The notes under the pieces: model-generated | What the model saw: only the letters and a program-made list of their open reading frames with translations | Told to the model about the DNA's origin: nothing | The model's database searches: none | Translations under genes and position numbers: made by a program | Assembly: GCF_000317495.1 (NCBI RefSeq) | Contig: NC_019733.1 | Coordinates: 1 to 54,978 of the forward strand | Reading direction: 5' to 3' | Source: Crinalium epipsammum PCC 9333 | GTDB lineage: Bacteria; Cyanobacteriota; Cyanobacteriia; Cyanobacteriales; PCC-9333 | Length of the DNA: 54,978 nucleotides | Shown: positions 24,954 to 33,747 of the stretch, piece after piece | Position numbering within the stretch: the first letter of the stretch is position 1 | Layout: each line of letters starts with the position of its first letter

Positions 24954-24990
24954 TATCAAGGTGCAGGGAATACATACTACTCTGCACCAA
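24954..24990 (-). mobile_element. Inner hairpin fragment of the 47804-type miniature transposon
   Basis: CTATCAAGGTGCAG followed by ACTCTGCACC repeats, with changes, the inner hairpin of the element at 47804-48011 (complementary strand). With the fragment at 23981-24042 it shows that this transposon family has left pieces on the left side of the cluster too. The two pieces are in the wrong order to be one interrupted copy. Confidence 0.5.
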
Positions 24991-25036
24991 TGAACTGAGA
25001 GTAAACAGTCGCAGAGTCGGTGTTTTTGAATGGGTT

Positions 25037-26344
25037 TTAACCACATCTGTTACTGTCAGCAACTACTTTAGCAATGCAACGCATTGCTGTTGCTTTAATT
25101 TTCTCTGCCTGACTTCGCGGCAATACTGATTCTGAAAAGGTAAAAGTAAAAAACATTTTACCTTCCATGGTGGCTATACCTACAATCTTGATATTTTCAG
25201 AAGACTGAACTATTGGCCCATAGATGGCCTCTAAATATAGTGAACCAAATTGCTGTGTTATATTCAAACGACCTAAATTTGTAACACACAGATCTCCCTT
25301 TTGCGTCATTTGCTGATAAACCATTTGTGGGTCTGGTTGGGTCGAGAGAAAAGCCTTGGTTGGTCGAATATACTGAAACATTTTTTCTGGCATTATCAAA
25401 TCATTAATTTGGTGTTTGACTTCTTGCGCCAATCCCCAAAAGCTAGTTTCTGGCTTCAGAGTATGCGAAGTGAATAGACCAGATATGTATAAACCAAAAT
25501 CTTCCCCAATTGCTGGCACAAGGTAATTTCTAACATTACATGGTGAAACACACTTATGAACTGTACCTTCTGGCGAATTCATCTCTTGGGCGATTGACAG
25601 AAGAAAGGCAGCACAGATAGCACTTTGAACGCTAGATTGCTTTTCATGGCAGCGTGAAGTAAGCATAGCAGTATCTTTTGGAGAAAGGCACCAGTGAAGT
25701 ATACTTGAACGCTTGTTTCCTGAAATTACTTCCTGGTTGCTGACACGATTCAAAACCATGTCTGTATCAGATACACTTTTTTTATTTTTCTTCTCAGTTA
25801 GTGCTACTGGGGCAATAACATTATTGCTGATGTTGCCCTGAGCCAAGAAAATACGTTCTTCCCAAGAAGGAAGTTCTGGCAATATCTCGCGAGTGGTAGC
25901 TTTTGTGCTAATTTCCAGTAGGATGTCCCGTAGTAGATAGATTACTGATAAACCGTCACCGATAGAATGGTGGCAGGTAATAATCAGTTCAGACACTATT
26001 TCACCTTGAAGGAACACCACACGCAACAATGGCCCAGAGTTCCAAGAGAAAGGAAGTGATAGTTCGGCTTCAGCCTCTTGACACCAGTGTTCACCTCCTT
26101 GTCGCTTAACCACTCGTAGTGGGATGTTGGGAACACCTTCTGATACAAATCGTGGCTGTTGACCATCTTCAGTAACTATTTTCACAGCTAATAAGGGATG
26201 CCGACACTGAACCCAAGCTAAGGCATCTGTTAACTGTTGGACAGAGATCGCCCCTGTAACACGCGCACTCAAAATAAAATTAAATGACCATCTTTGGTCT
26301 AGCAGCCACCTCAAATGTTCAGATACTCCCAGTAATCGGTTCAT
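25037..26344 (-). CDS. PapA/condensation-like acyltransferase (HHxxxDG)
   Basis: Encodes 435 residues. HHSIGDG at 125-131 is the catalytic HHxxxDG motif of the condensation-domain superfamily. The rest follows the two-lobed fold of stand-alone acyltransferases such as PapA5: an N-terminal LRWLLDQRWSFNFILSARV with ALAWVQCRHPLLAV, and a late GEDFGLYISGLF near residue 290. These enzymes move an acyl group from a carrier protein or CoA to an alcohol or amine. In this cluster, which has no thioesterase domain, it could release the polyketide as an ester or acylate a hydroxyl of the finished compound. It is the last gene of the run on the minus strand, 288 bases after the transporter gene. Confidence 0.8.
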   Translation of the reverse strand: MNRLLGVSEHLRWLLDQRWSFNFILSARVTGAISVQQLTDALAWVQCRHPLLAVKIVTEDGQQPRFVSEGVPNIPLRVVKRQGGEHWCQEAEAELSLPFSWNSGPLLRVVFLQGEIVSELIITCHHSIGDGLSVIYLLRDILLEISTKATTREILPELPSWEERIFLAQGNISNNVIAPVALTEKKNKKSVSDTDMVLNRVSNQEVISGNKRSSILHWCLSPKDTAMLTSRCHEKQSSVQSAICAAFLLSIAQEMNSPEGTVHKCVSPCNVRNYLVPAIGEDFGLYISGLFTSHTLKPETSFWGLAQEVKHQINDLIMPEKMFQYIRPTKAFLSTQPDPQMVYQQMTQKGDLCVTNLGRLNITQQFGSLYLEAIYGPIVQSSENIKIVGIATMEGKMFFTFTFSESVLPRSQAEKIKATAMRCIAKVVADSNRCG

Positions 26345-26546
26345 TTCTGAATTTTATCCTAGTTCAAATAAGTATTTTGAAGGAAACAACCAAGCAACAA
26401 TTTTGCTCATTTGTCAATCTTGCCTTTCGTGACACTATCGCTAGATCCAACCCTATGAAGAATTTTTTAAAACTTTATGCCCTTTATAGTAGTCTTTTTG
26501 TGAACTACTATATGACTTAAAGATGGTGGATTTAAGTATAGTTCAT

Positions 26547-26587
26547 TTAAAGGATAAGCTTGTCGTTGTGGCAAACTGATCCTTTAA
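26547..26587 (-). terminator. Hairpin after the MFS gene
   Basis: TTAAAGGAT and ATCCTTTAA form a 9-bp stem, with further imperfect pairing inside, 46 bases past the stop of the transporter gene. It may end or attenuate transcription before the acyltransferase gene. There is no long T run. Confidence 0.4.
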
Positions 26588-26632
26588 TTCACAACAATGA
26601 GCAATGACCGATTATCGGATGAAATAGTTTGT

Positions 26633-28336
26633 CTAAGAAGCTACAGCCAAGTTTACAGATTCTTCTAATTCATCACTGTACATGAATTGATCTAATATTT
26701 TACTAATCTCATCTTGGGAGACATTTTTATCCTGGTTAATATCAAACTGTTCAAAAACTGCTTTTGCTTGGCTTGTATCAATTCTGTAACCCTGATAAAA
26801 CATTTTCAGTTTTTTGAGAGAATTTTCTCCGTCTTCATTACTATCAATTAGTTTCGTAAAGGAGTCGGCAAAATTATGATCTAGACGGCTAGTCATATAT
26901 TCTAGCCATTCGTCCATCGTAATTATTCCATCTCCATTAGTATCCATTAAACTTTGCATCTTATTCTGCAATCCAATCCAAAATGAATGAACTATCGAAT
27001 AATCTGGAGAGTCAAGTGTCCAACCCCTAATATCTGCAATTGCCTGAAAGCCCTGCTCAAAATCAATTGGCTCAATCACCCCATTTTTGTTATGATCTAA
27101 CAAATCAAACAGCTTCTTCATTTTGCGTTGGCGCTGCTTACTGACAGCAGAAGATAAGTTTGATGCTGTCGCCACCTGCCAGCCCAAAATACTTGCTACC
27201 GCCATGATTATTGCTCCACTCCAAAACGGCCAATAAGAACCAAAGCTTCCAAATATAAACCCAGCGCCGAGTGGCCCAATAATCCTTCCCAAAGTCGAAA
27301 CTGATTCTGCCAATCCCAAAACCTCACCTTGCTGCTTCGCTCCGGCAGATTGAGAGAGCAAGCTATTTAATAGAGGCCGACAAAGAAAAAAGCCACTGCT
27401 TGTTAGGGAAACTGCTCCCAAAACTAACGCTAAGTTCGTGGAGAAGGGTATCAAAAATACCCCAAATCCAAATACAACCAGCCCCCCAAAGAGTGAATTT
27501 GCTTCACCAAACCTTTTAGTTAACGGTTCAACCAATTTAGTTTGGACAATGACAGACATTACCCCCCAAAATATATAGACATAGCCAATTTCTTTTGGGC
27601 CCCAACCTAACTTTTGGTTACTCCAGAGTGCAAGGATGGCCAAGGTTCCCAGCCCCACCAGCATCATCAAAAATGATAATAATAGGAGGAGACCTGTAGA
27701 TGGAGTATTGAGTATCTCGACCAACCTCGTAAGGTCGAATCGGCGTGGCTTTTCAATAGTTCTGGCTTGAGTCTTTATAGGTTCAGGCAGACCTAACAAG
27801 GCAATGGTAAATCCCAACAGTGACATACCAGATGCAATTAAAGGTGGCAGCATCAAGTTGGGATTTTGAGAGTCCGAACCAACCAAAAAAGAGCTAATAG
27901 CAGGGCCCAAACATAAGCCTAGTCCAAATGCGGCTCCAACTATAGCCATGCCTTTGGTTCGATTTTCCTTGGTGGTAATGTCAGAAATATACACCATTGC
28001 TAGCAGGAAGCTCGCTGCCATGATGCCTTCCAAGATGCGACAACCAAATAGCATCCACAGCGCATTCGCTTGGCTCAACCACAGAAAAGCTAAACTACTA
28101 CCGATTAGGCTGAACAATAACGTTGGACGGCGGCCAAAGCGATCGCTCATCTTACCCCATAAAGGGGCGCTGATAAATTGGAGCAACGAATATACGCTAA
28201 AAAGTAGCGTGACTGTGCTAATTGAAGCTCCAAACTTCAGAGCGTAAAATGGTAGTAACGGGAGCATTAAACCAAAACCAATCGTATCTACCAATACGCT
28301 TACAAACAAAATAAAATGTACTTTGCGGTTATTCAT
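26633..28336 (-). CDS. MFS exporter fused to a C-terminal four-loop EF-hand domain
   Basis: Encodes 567 residues. Residues 1-395 form a 12-helix major facilitator of the drug-exporter type (TetA-like): DTIGFGLMLPLLPFYALKFG in helix 1 and the loop motif WGKMSDRFGRRPTLL at 59-74. After a basic linker, residues 405-560 carry four EF-hand-like loops: DHNKNGVIEPID (414-425), DTNGDGIITMDE (465-476), DSNEDGENSLKK (498-509, lacking the final acidic residue) and DINQDKNVSQDE (532-543, with Lys at the usual Gly). The spacing resembles calerythrin-type calcium-binding proteins, such as the separate protein at 35339. The fusion implies calcium-controlled export of the cluster product. A normal MFS exporter is about 400 residues, so the tail is an addition. 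Confidence 0.9.
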   Translation of the reverse strand: MNNRKVHFILFVSVLVDTIGFGLMLPLLPFYALKFGASISTVTLLFSVYSLLQFISAPLWGKMSDRFGRRPTLLFSLIGSSLAFLWLSQANALWMLFGCRILEGIMAASFLLAMVYISDITTKENRTKGMAIVGAAFGLGLCLGPAISSFLVGSDSQNPNLMLPPLIASGMSLLGFTIALLGLPEPIKTQARTIEKPRRFDLTRLVEILNTPSTGLLLLLSFLMMLVGLGTLAILALWSNQKLGWGPKEIGYVYIFWGVMSVIVQTKLVEPLTKRFGEANSLFGGLVVFGFGVFLIPFSTNLALVLGAVSLTSSGFFLCRPLLNSLLSQSAGAKQQGEVLGLAESVSTLGRIIGPLGAGFIFGSFGSYWPFWSGAIIMAVASILGWQVATASNLSSAVSKQRQRKMKKLFDLLDHNKNGVIEPIDFEQGFQAIADIRGWTLDSPDYSIVHSFWIGLQNKMQSLMDTNGDGIITMDEWLEYMTSRLDHNFADSFTKLIDSNEDGENSLKKLKMFYQGYRIDTSQAKAVFEQFDINQDKNVSQDEISKILDQFMYSDELEESVNLAVAS

Positions 28337-28552
28337 ACTCTAAAATTAATGGGAGCAAGTTTAACAAACTATGCAGTTAGGTGTTAGTGGTTATTACACA
28401 TCTCCAAAAATTAGAAATGCGCGATCTAGAGGCTGGTTCTTCGTTTTTAACTGTGCTTTCTTTTGCATAGGAACTATGAGAAGATAAGACTTGAAAATGT
28501 TCTTGTTTGAACATTTGCACACTAATTCCGAAAGCTCCACTAAACTGTATTC

Positions 28553-29659
28553 TCAAAGAGTAAGTTGCGACCCCATCCAATCTACGATCGCTACTATGTA
28601 CTGGTTGATGTGGTTCAGGCAAACATGAACTTCTTGTTCATAGATAATTGCTTCGTGGCGATCGCCCCATTTATGATCTAGATCCTGAATACCACTAACA
28701 GGAAAAATATCGTCCAGTTCACCGTGAATTGACAAAACATTTGTTTCGCAACCGCCAGATAGATCCAGTGTTAGACGAGCAAAAAGGTTAGGCATAGCAG
28801 TTTTTTCAGGCTGCATGAACGCATACTGAAAATCTTCTTTGAGACGGCGCTTCATTTTTTCAAACGGTGTAATATATGGGCCACCCGACAGATTAACAAC
28901 TGCTTTGAATTTATTACCTAAATGTTTTGCTACCCGCAAAGCAATATAGCCACCAAAGCTGACTCCGAAGAAACCCAGCCGCTTTTCATCAATGCGTGCA
29001 TCAGCAGATAATGTATCAATAATACTGTCAACCACTTCCTCAAAATTTACCGGAATTGGAGAACGACCGAGATTAATTCCTTGCCCTGGGCCGTCGAACA
29101 AGAAAGCTGCAAATCCTCGATTTACAAAATGTTCAGCGAAAGTAATAACTTCAACTTCCGTAACTGAATCAAGACCGTTGGACATAATTACACAGGGTAA
29201 AGGTTGATGGGGGTCAACGCAATCGGGTAATAGCAAATAGTAGGGAATTTCAACCCCGTTCCAATCAATTTTATCTCTATTGAGGGGACGGACATTTTCA
29301 TCCCAGCTTTTCACAAAGCAATCCTTAACGCGCTGTCGCAATGCCCCCTTTTGGTCGGAATCCGAGAAATACATAAACTCCGCCCAGTGGTAACAACTGG
29401 TGGCACTGCGAAAGAGGTGACGCTGCCCCATTTTATATGAGCAGGTTTCGGCTTGTGCAACATAGCGATCGCCAAGATCCGACCAACCCGACTTCCAGTG
29501 TTCCCAGAACTCAGGGGTACTTACATCTGTGCAACTTTTGGGAAAATTACTAAGAGCGATCGCCAAATCGCCCCACTGAGATTGCCAAAACAGAATACGC
29601 GGCAAAAAATACCGACAAGCAAGGTATATTTCTTCTGGGACACTTAATGGCGTATTCAT
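28553..29659 (-). CDS. Alpha/beta hydrolase of the FrsA/Ayg1/DHPON-hydrolase type
   Basis: Encodes 368 residues: a helical N-terminal domain of about 130 residues followed by an alpha/beta-hydrolase core. Catalytic residues are readable: Ser234 in GVSFGGY, Asp316 or 317 in IHGELDDIFP, and His345 in EQEVHVCLNH. This two-domain layout is shared by pseudooxynicotine hydrolase and by fungal Ayg1, which shortens polyketides in pigment pathways by breaking a carbon-carbon bond. Here it may cut or release the polyketide chain. Its ATG overlaps the TAA of the two-domain cyclase gene (TAATG), so they are translated together and probably work in sequence. A simple esterase role is also possible. Confidence 0.75.
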   Translation of the reverse strand: MNTPLSVPEEIYLACRYFLPRILFWQSQWGDLAIALSNFPKSCTDVSTPEFWEHWKSGWSDLGDRYVAQAETCSYKMGQRHLFRSATSCYHWAEFMYFSDSDQKGALRQRVKDCFVKSWDENVRPLNRDKIDWNGVEIPYYLLLPDCVDPHQPLPCVIMSNGLDSVTEVEVITFAEHFVNRGFAAFLFDGPGQGINLGRSPIPVNFEEVVDSIIDTLSADARIDEKRLGFFGVSFGGYIALRVAKHLGNKFKAVVNLSGGPYITPFEKMKRRLKEDFQYAFMQPEKTAMPNLFARLTLDLSGGCETNVLSIHGELDDIFPVSGIQDLDHKWGDRHEAIIYEQEVHVCLNHINQYIVAIVDWMGSQLTL

Positions 29660-30624
29660 TATGCTTTCTTCCTAGCTAAATAATCCTGACAAGCGGCAAT
29701 GGTGGCTAGAGAGTTTTTCTCCAGAGCATCATGAAGCCTTTGCTTATAAGATGCTATGTCACCCTCTCCGAATAAATTGCGGCAGGCATTCGGCTCGATC
29801 TGGAACTCGTGACGGGCAAAAACCTCCGTTCCACCAGGTACACTGTTAAGCATCCAACGGCCGCTATGTCTACTCATCACTGGAGGCGGTTCTGGCTGAA
29901 AATACTCAATGCTCAGGAGATCTCGGCGACACCGACGGATGCTGCGAATGCGCTCACTACCATACGCCGTTCCTACCTCCATAATGAATTCCTGATTGCT
30001 GCCGTCATCGTAAAGCATATCCACAGCCTGACAATGGGGAAGTAGCGAAGGCCAGTTGGCAGCATTAGCCAAAAGAGTGTAAATATCTGCCTTGGCAAAG
30101 GGCAGAACGCGACTGGATTCAAAGGAAAAGGAAAGTTCATCCTCGTGGTGGTCTTTTTCTTCCACTATGCTTTTAATCGCAATCATTTCCTTCCCACCGT
30201 TGCGATCAATAAAATTGATCATGAAATCGACAGCTTCCTCTGATGTGGTTACGCCCTCTACCAAACCAGTCACGTCTTCCTTGACAGTAAAGCTACGTTC
30301 AACAAACAGCAGGCTTCCTCCACCATCAAGCGGCACAACCCGCCAGCGCCCTTGCATATCAGTCAACAGTGGCATGGGTATGGGTAGGTAGAAATCAACT
30401 CCATTGATCTGTGGCAAAAACTTTCGGTGCGTGTCCCATGTCATTTCTCTGCCATTTTCCTGGGCAGTAATGCGAACCAGTTGATAATCGTCACCTTTTT
30501 CCAGAACTTCTGTGCTGACGCAACTCTCAAACAAATCTGGCCATTGGGCGGTGTCGGAAATAATTTGATAAACAGCCTCTACTGGGGCATGGCATACAAT
30601 CGAATGAAATGTATTTTTCATCAT
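29659..30624 (-). CDS. Two-domain aromatase/cyclase (tandem SRPBCC, TcmN/ActVII type)
   Basis: Encodes 321 residues with two SRPBCC (START-like) domains. Domain 1, residues 1-155: FHSIVCHAPVEAVYQIISDT, WPDLFESCVSTEVLE, MQGRWRVVPLDGG and DVTGLVEGVTTSEEAVDFM. Domain 2, residues 170-315: SSRVLPFAKADIYTLLANAA, WPSLLPHCQAVDML, HSGRWMLNSVPGGTEVFARH. Didomain proteins of this size are the aromatase/cyclases of reducing type II polyketide pathways, which close and dehydrate the first ring after ketoreduction. Domain 1 is very similar to the separate 155-residue protein next door, so they arose by duplication. Both ends overlap neighbouring genes (TGATG and TAATG), indicating a tight operon with the single-domain cyclase and the hydrolase. 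Confidence 0.85.
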   Translation of the reverse strand: MMKNTFHSIVCHAPVEAVYQIISDTAQWPDLFESCVSTEVLEKGDDYQLVRITAQENGREMTWDTHRKFLPQINGVDFYLPIPMPLLTDMQGRWRVVPLDGGGSLLFVERSFTVKEDVTGLVEGVTTSEEAVDFMINFIDRNGGKEMIAIKSIVEEKDHHEDELSFSFESSRVLPFAKADIYTLLANAANWPSLLPHCQAVDMLYDDGSNQEFIMEVGTAYGSERIRSIRRCRRDLLSIEYFQPEPPPVMSRHSGRWMLNSVPGGTEVFARHEFQIEPNACRNLFGEGDIASYKQRLHDALEKNSLATIAACQDYLARKKA

Positions 30625-31088
30625 GATTCTGCTAATTTTTTGATGGAATTCAGTTCCTTGGTGCTGTTGCGGTGGAGTGCTTGCAGCATAAAGTCAACCG
30701 CCTGATCAGGTGTGGTAACACCCTCCACTAAACCTGTTACGTCGTCCTTTACCTGAAAATTGTGTTCCAGGAAAAGTAGGCATCCCCCTTCTTCCATCGG
30801 CACTACCCGCCAGCGACCTTGCATAGATTTGAGCAGAGGTAATGGAGGGTTTGTTTCAAAGTCAATGCCATAAATTTCCTCATTTAAAACCCGATGGGAA
30901 ACCCACTGCATCTCCACATTGTTCACTTCTGCTGTAACGCGAATAATTTCATAGCCATCCTTTTTTTCCAGGGGTTCTACATTAATACATGGTTCAAAAA
31001 TGTCAGGCCATCGCGCGCTATTGGAAATGATTCCATAGACAGTATTAGTTGGAGCGTGGCAGAGAATAGAATGTATTGTTGCCTTCAC
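30621..31088 (-). CDS. Single-domain SRPBCC polyketide aromatase/cyclase
   Basis: Encodes 155 residues forming one SRPBCC domain: IHSILCHAPTNTVYGIISNS, WPDIFEPCINVEPLE, MQWVSHRVLNEEIYG, MQGRWRVVPMEEGGCLLF and DVTGLVEGVTTPDQAVDFML. It closely resembles residues 1-155 of the following protein. Stand-alone enzymes of this kind (TcmN N-terminal domain, WhiE-like) bind the poly-beta-ketone in a deep pocket and direct the first aldol ring closure. Overlaps the next gene by four bases and lies 10 bases after the AMP-dependent ligase gene. Having both a mono- and a di-domain cyclase suggests division of labour between regiospecific ring closures. Confidence 0.85.
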   Translation of the reverse strand: MKATIHSILCHAPTNTVYGIISNSARWPDIFEPCINVEPLEKKDGYEIIRVTAEVNNVEMQWVSHRVLNEEIYGIDFETNPPLPLLKSMQGRWRVVPMEEGGCLLFLEHNFQVKDDVTGLVEGVTTPDQAVDFMLQALHRNSTKELNSIKKLAES

Positions 31089-31098
31089 GATTTCGTCC

Positions 31099-32670
31099 TT
31101 AAATTGTAGAAAATTTGATCACTTTTTCAGCTTGAATTAAGGGAAGAATATCCCGCTTCACAATTTTGCCGTTCTGGTTTTTTGGCAAAGGCTCAGGCGA
31201 GATATAAAGAAAAATTGGCCATTTTTCAGGACTGAGAGTATTTAGGAAGCTATCAGATAAAGCATTTGTTAGAGCGACTGGATCGTTTTGAAAGTCCTGC
31301 CTACAATAAATGCAAACAACGGGATCTTTGACTGCTGCTTCAGAGGATGACCAAGCAACAAGCACTGCCTCCTCAACACCTGGAATTTGGTAGAGAAGAT
31401 TCTCGATTTCGCTGGGATAAATTTTGTGACCGTTTGGTGTCAGAATGGTCTCAATTTCTCTTCCTTTGAGTACAAGATAACCCTCACTAGAAAACATCCC
31501 AAAGTCCCCCGTGTGGAACCATTCATTAACGGACTCAATAGTATTTTTTTCAAAGTTGCAATAACCGGACATCATCCCTGAACTACGCACTACAATTTCA
31601 CCAATTTCGTTGGCAGGCAATTCATTGTCATTAGCATCAAAAACAGCGACATCAACTGAATCATCTGGTCGTCCAATACAATGGACATATTGGGCGTAGC
31701 GTTTTACTTGATGATCCTCTTCTAGTAGCCAGCAGAAAGGCCCGAAAGTTTCACTCAAACCATAGCCCTGAATCCATTCACAAGGAATAAGTCTTCGCCC
31801 TTCTTCTAAGACTTTTATAGGCAAGGGTGCAGCGCCATAAGCAATGACTTGTAGGCTACTCAAATCTGCTTTGACTGTGCGTGAATCCTCAAGAAAATCT
31901 TTCATAAAGACTGGACGCAGCATAATATGAGTTAAGCGGCGCTGTTGTATCTGTGGTGCCCAATCTGCAACATTAGGACTGTCTGGAAAAAATAGAGTAG
32001 CGTTGTGTGCCAATGCACCCAATGAAAAAATTATTCCAGTGGTATTGTTCATCAGCCCTGACATCATTATGTGTGCGTCAGAGTGAAACTTTAGTGTTGT
32101 CGATACCTTCAAAATACGTTGGGCAATCAGTTTTTCCTGAAGACTGATAGCTTTCGGATTACCTGTAGTTCCGCTAGTAAATAAAACTAGAAATTTCTCA
32201 ACTAAAGTAGGAGTTGCAACGATGCTATTAGTAGCAGCTTTATCTATTGTCTCGATTTGAAGTCGGTTAATTTCGATCATATTAACGCCAGACACTTGAA
32301 GTTTTTCAAAAAGTGCCTGATTCGTTTTTTTTAGGTAAATAATATGATTGGGTTTAGCAGTTTTGATGATATTAATCCATTCGATTAAAGCAGCTTCTTT
32401 GAGATTGTATGGAATCAAAACTTGAATGCTGATCGCGCTAGCAGCAAGAAAAAAGAAAACTGCATATTGATCGTTATCTGCAATCATTAAAACGCGCTGT
32501 CCAGCTATCAAACCTTTGGTACGCAAAAAATTGATCGTTGCTGCAACGCGATCGCGTACATCCTGATAGCTGTATGTCTGCTGCGGAGTAACGAAAGCAG
32601 GCTTTTTCAAACTGGATTGATCGGAACAGTTTAGAAAAGATAAAATTTTATAATTTTCATCAAATAACAT
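31099..32670 (-). CDS. AMP-dependent acyl-activating enzyme (acyl-CoA/acyl-AMP ligase)
   Basis: Encodes 523 residues of the ANL superfamily. Motifs: LFTSGTTGNPKA (163-174, phosphate loop), MMSGLMNNTTGI, GYGLSETFG, EWFHTGDFG, LKGREIETILTPNG (hinge region), and near the C-terminus PLPKNQNGKIVKRDILP, with the catalytic Lys. It activates a carboxylic acid as adenylate and passes it to CoA or a carrier protein; here it may load a starter acid on the synthase or activate an acyl group for the PapA-like enzyme. It has no fused carrier domain. It is followed after 10 bases by the cyclase genes. The side-chain pocket cannot be read, so the substrate is open. Confidence 0.85.
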   Translation of the reverse strand: MLFDENYKILSFLNCSDQSSLKKPAFVTPQQTYSYQDVRDRVAATINFLRTKGLIAGQRVLMIADNDQYAVFFFLAASAISIQVLIPYNLKEAALIEWINIIKTAKPNHIIYLKKTNQALFEKLQVSGVNMIEINRLQIETIDKAATNSIVATPTLVEKFLVLFTSGTTGNPKAISLQEKLIAQRILKVSTTLKFHSDAHIMMSGLMNNTTGIIFSLGALAHNATLFFPDSPNVADWAPQIQQRRLTHIMLRPVFMKDFLEDSRTVKADLSSLQVIAYGAAPLPIKVLEEGRRLIPCEWIQGYGLSETFGPFCWLLEEDHQVKRYAQYVHCIGRPDDSVDVAVFDANDNELPANEIGEIVVRSSGMMSGYCNFEKNTIESVNEWFHTGDFGMFSSEGYLVLKGREIETILTPNGHKIYPSEIENLLYQIPGVEEAVLVAWSSSEAAVKDPVVCIYCRQDFQNDPVALTNALSDSFLNTLSPEKWPIFLYISPEPLPKNQNGKIVKRDILPLIQAEKVIKFSTI

Positions 32671-32884
32671 AATAGCCTAAAAGCTCTAACGAAGTAATTA
32701 TGGCGCAATTTTTGCTCTATATTCGATGGCTATGTAGGAGCGATCTCAGTAGGATTGGTAGGTGAAGAATAGCAAGAATTTTATGCTGATAATTGAACAT
32801 AAGTGAAGAGATTTAATGTTTTTTTGCAACTAAAAAACTTAATTTTCAAGTAAAATACTTAAAAAACAATTTATTATTCACATT

Positions 32885-33673
32885 TTATTTTTCGGCAATA
32901 ATGGCTTTCATTGGCCAGTTCAATTCGTACATTCCATCGTTGTATTCTATTTCAAAAAAATCTTTAAGCCCTTGACGAGTTTGTTCTATTTTTTCTGGTT
33001 CATCTCCAGGGAATAAGTTCATCGCCAAAATTTTATAAAGAAATATTGCAATATCGTTTTCTGACGGGAAATACCATTTCTGGAGTAATTCTACTACGCG
33101 AACTTTTTCACTTTTGAATCCACTAACAAAACATAAAGAATCAGCAAATTCTTCCGATAAAAATTTTGCTTCATGTCCGCCTTCACGATATTTACTCACT
33201 ATGGAGTCAAAATATCTAGATGCTGAACTTCCTTGAAAAACGTCACCTATGAATAATAACCCGCCTGGTTTTAATGCCTTGTAAATATTAGCAACTACTT
33301 GTGTTTGACTTAAGGCATCATGAAACGTTGCAAAACTCCAAGCTTTATCTAAAGATTCAGCAGGGAGGTCTAAATCCTCAGAACTACTGACTAAAATTTC
33401 AACTTGCGGCATCGGAAATCTAGACTTGAGACGATCTAGTAGGTAGGCTGAAGGGTCGCTAACAAGATACTTTCCTTGTGAACCAACTGCTTCGGCAATA
33501 AATTTACAAAAGAAGCCATTTCCTTCCCAAAATCCTAAAATGTGTTCTCCTGGCTGGGGATTTAAGTATTTATACATTACTTGAACGTCATTTTTTCTTG
33601 CTTGAGAATATGCAGCACCAGCTTCCCCAGCCAGTTTTGCTCGCATCTTAATCAGATCTTCAGATTCAAACAT
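32885..33673 (-). CDS. SAM-dependent methyltransferase with unusual motif I
   Basis: Encodes 262 residues from the ATG at 33673, with GGAG 9 bases upstream; a TTG 15 bases before is also in frame. The Rossmann pattern is present: GEHILGFWEGNGFFCKFIAE in place of the usual DIGCGxG, KYLVSDPSAYLLDRLKSRFP (strand 2), SSSEDLDLPAESLDKAWSF (motif II region) and ALKPGGLLFIGDVFQ. The Trp/Glu in the SAM loop (GFWEGNG) is unusual and may weaken or alter cofactor use; some methyltransferase-like proteins in polyketide pathways have turned into non-methylating enzymes. The C-terminal 60 residues are a helical lid. It sits between the ligase and a flavin hydroxylase. Confidence 0.7.
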   Translation of the reverse strand: MFESEDLIKMRAKLAGEAGAAYSQARKNDVQVMYKYLNPQPGEHILGFWEGNGFFCKFIAEAVGSQGKYLVSDPSAYLLDRLKSRFPMPQVEILVSSSEDLDLPAESLDKAWSFATFHDALSQTQVVANIYKALKPGGLLFIGDVFQGSSASRYFDSIVSKYREGGHEAKFLSEEFADSLCFVSGFKSEKVRVVELLQKWYFPSENDIAIFLYKILAMNLFPGDEPEKIEQTRQGLKDFFEIEYNDGMYELNWPMKAIIAEK

Positions 33674-33747
33674 TTCACATAACTCCAATAAATTAGAAAA
33701 ACTAAAACTTAAATTTTGTTAAAAGCTGTAAATTGATAGTCAGCATC

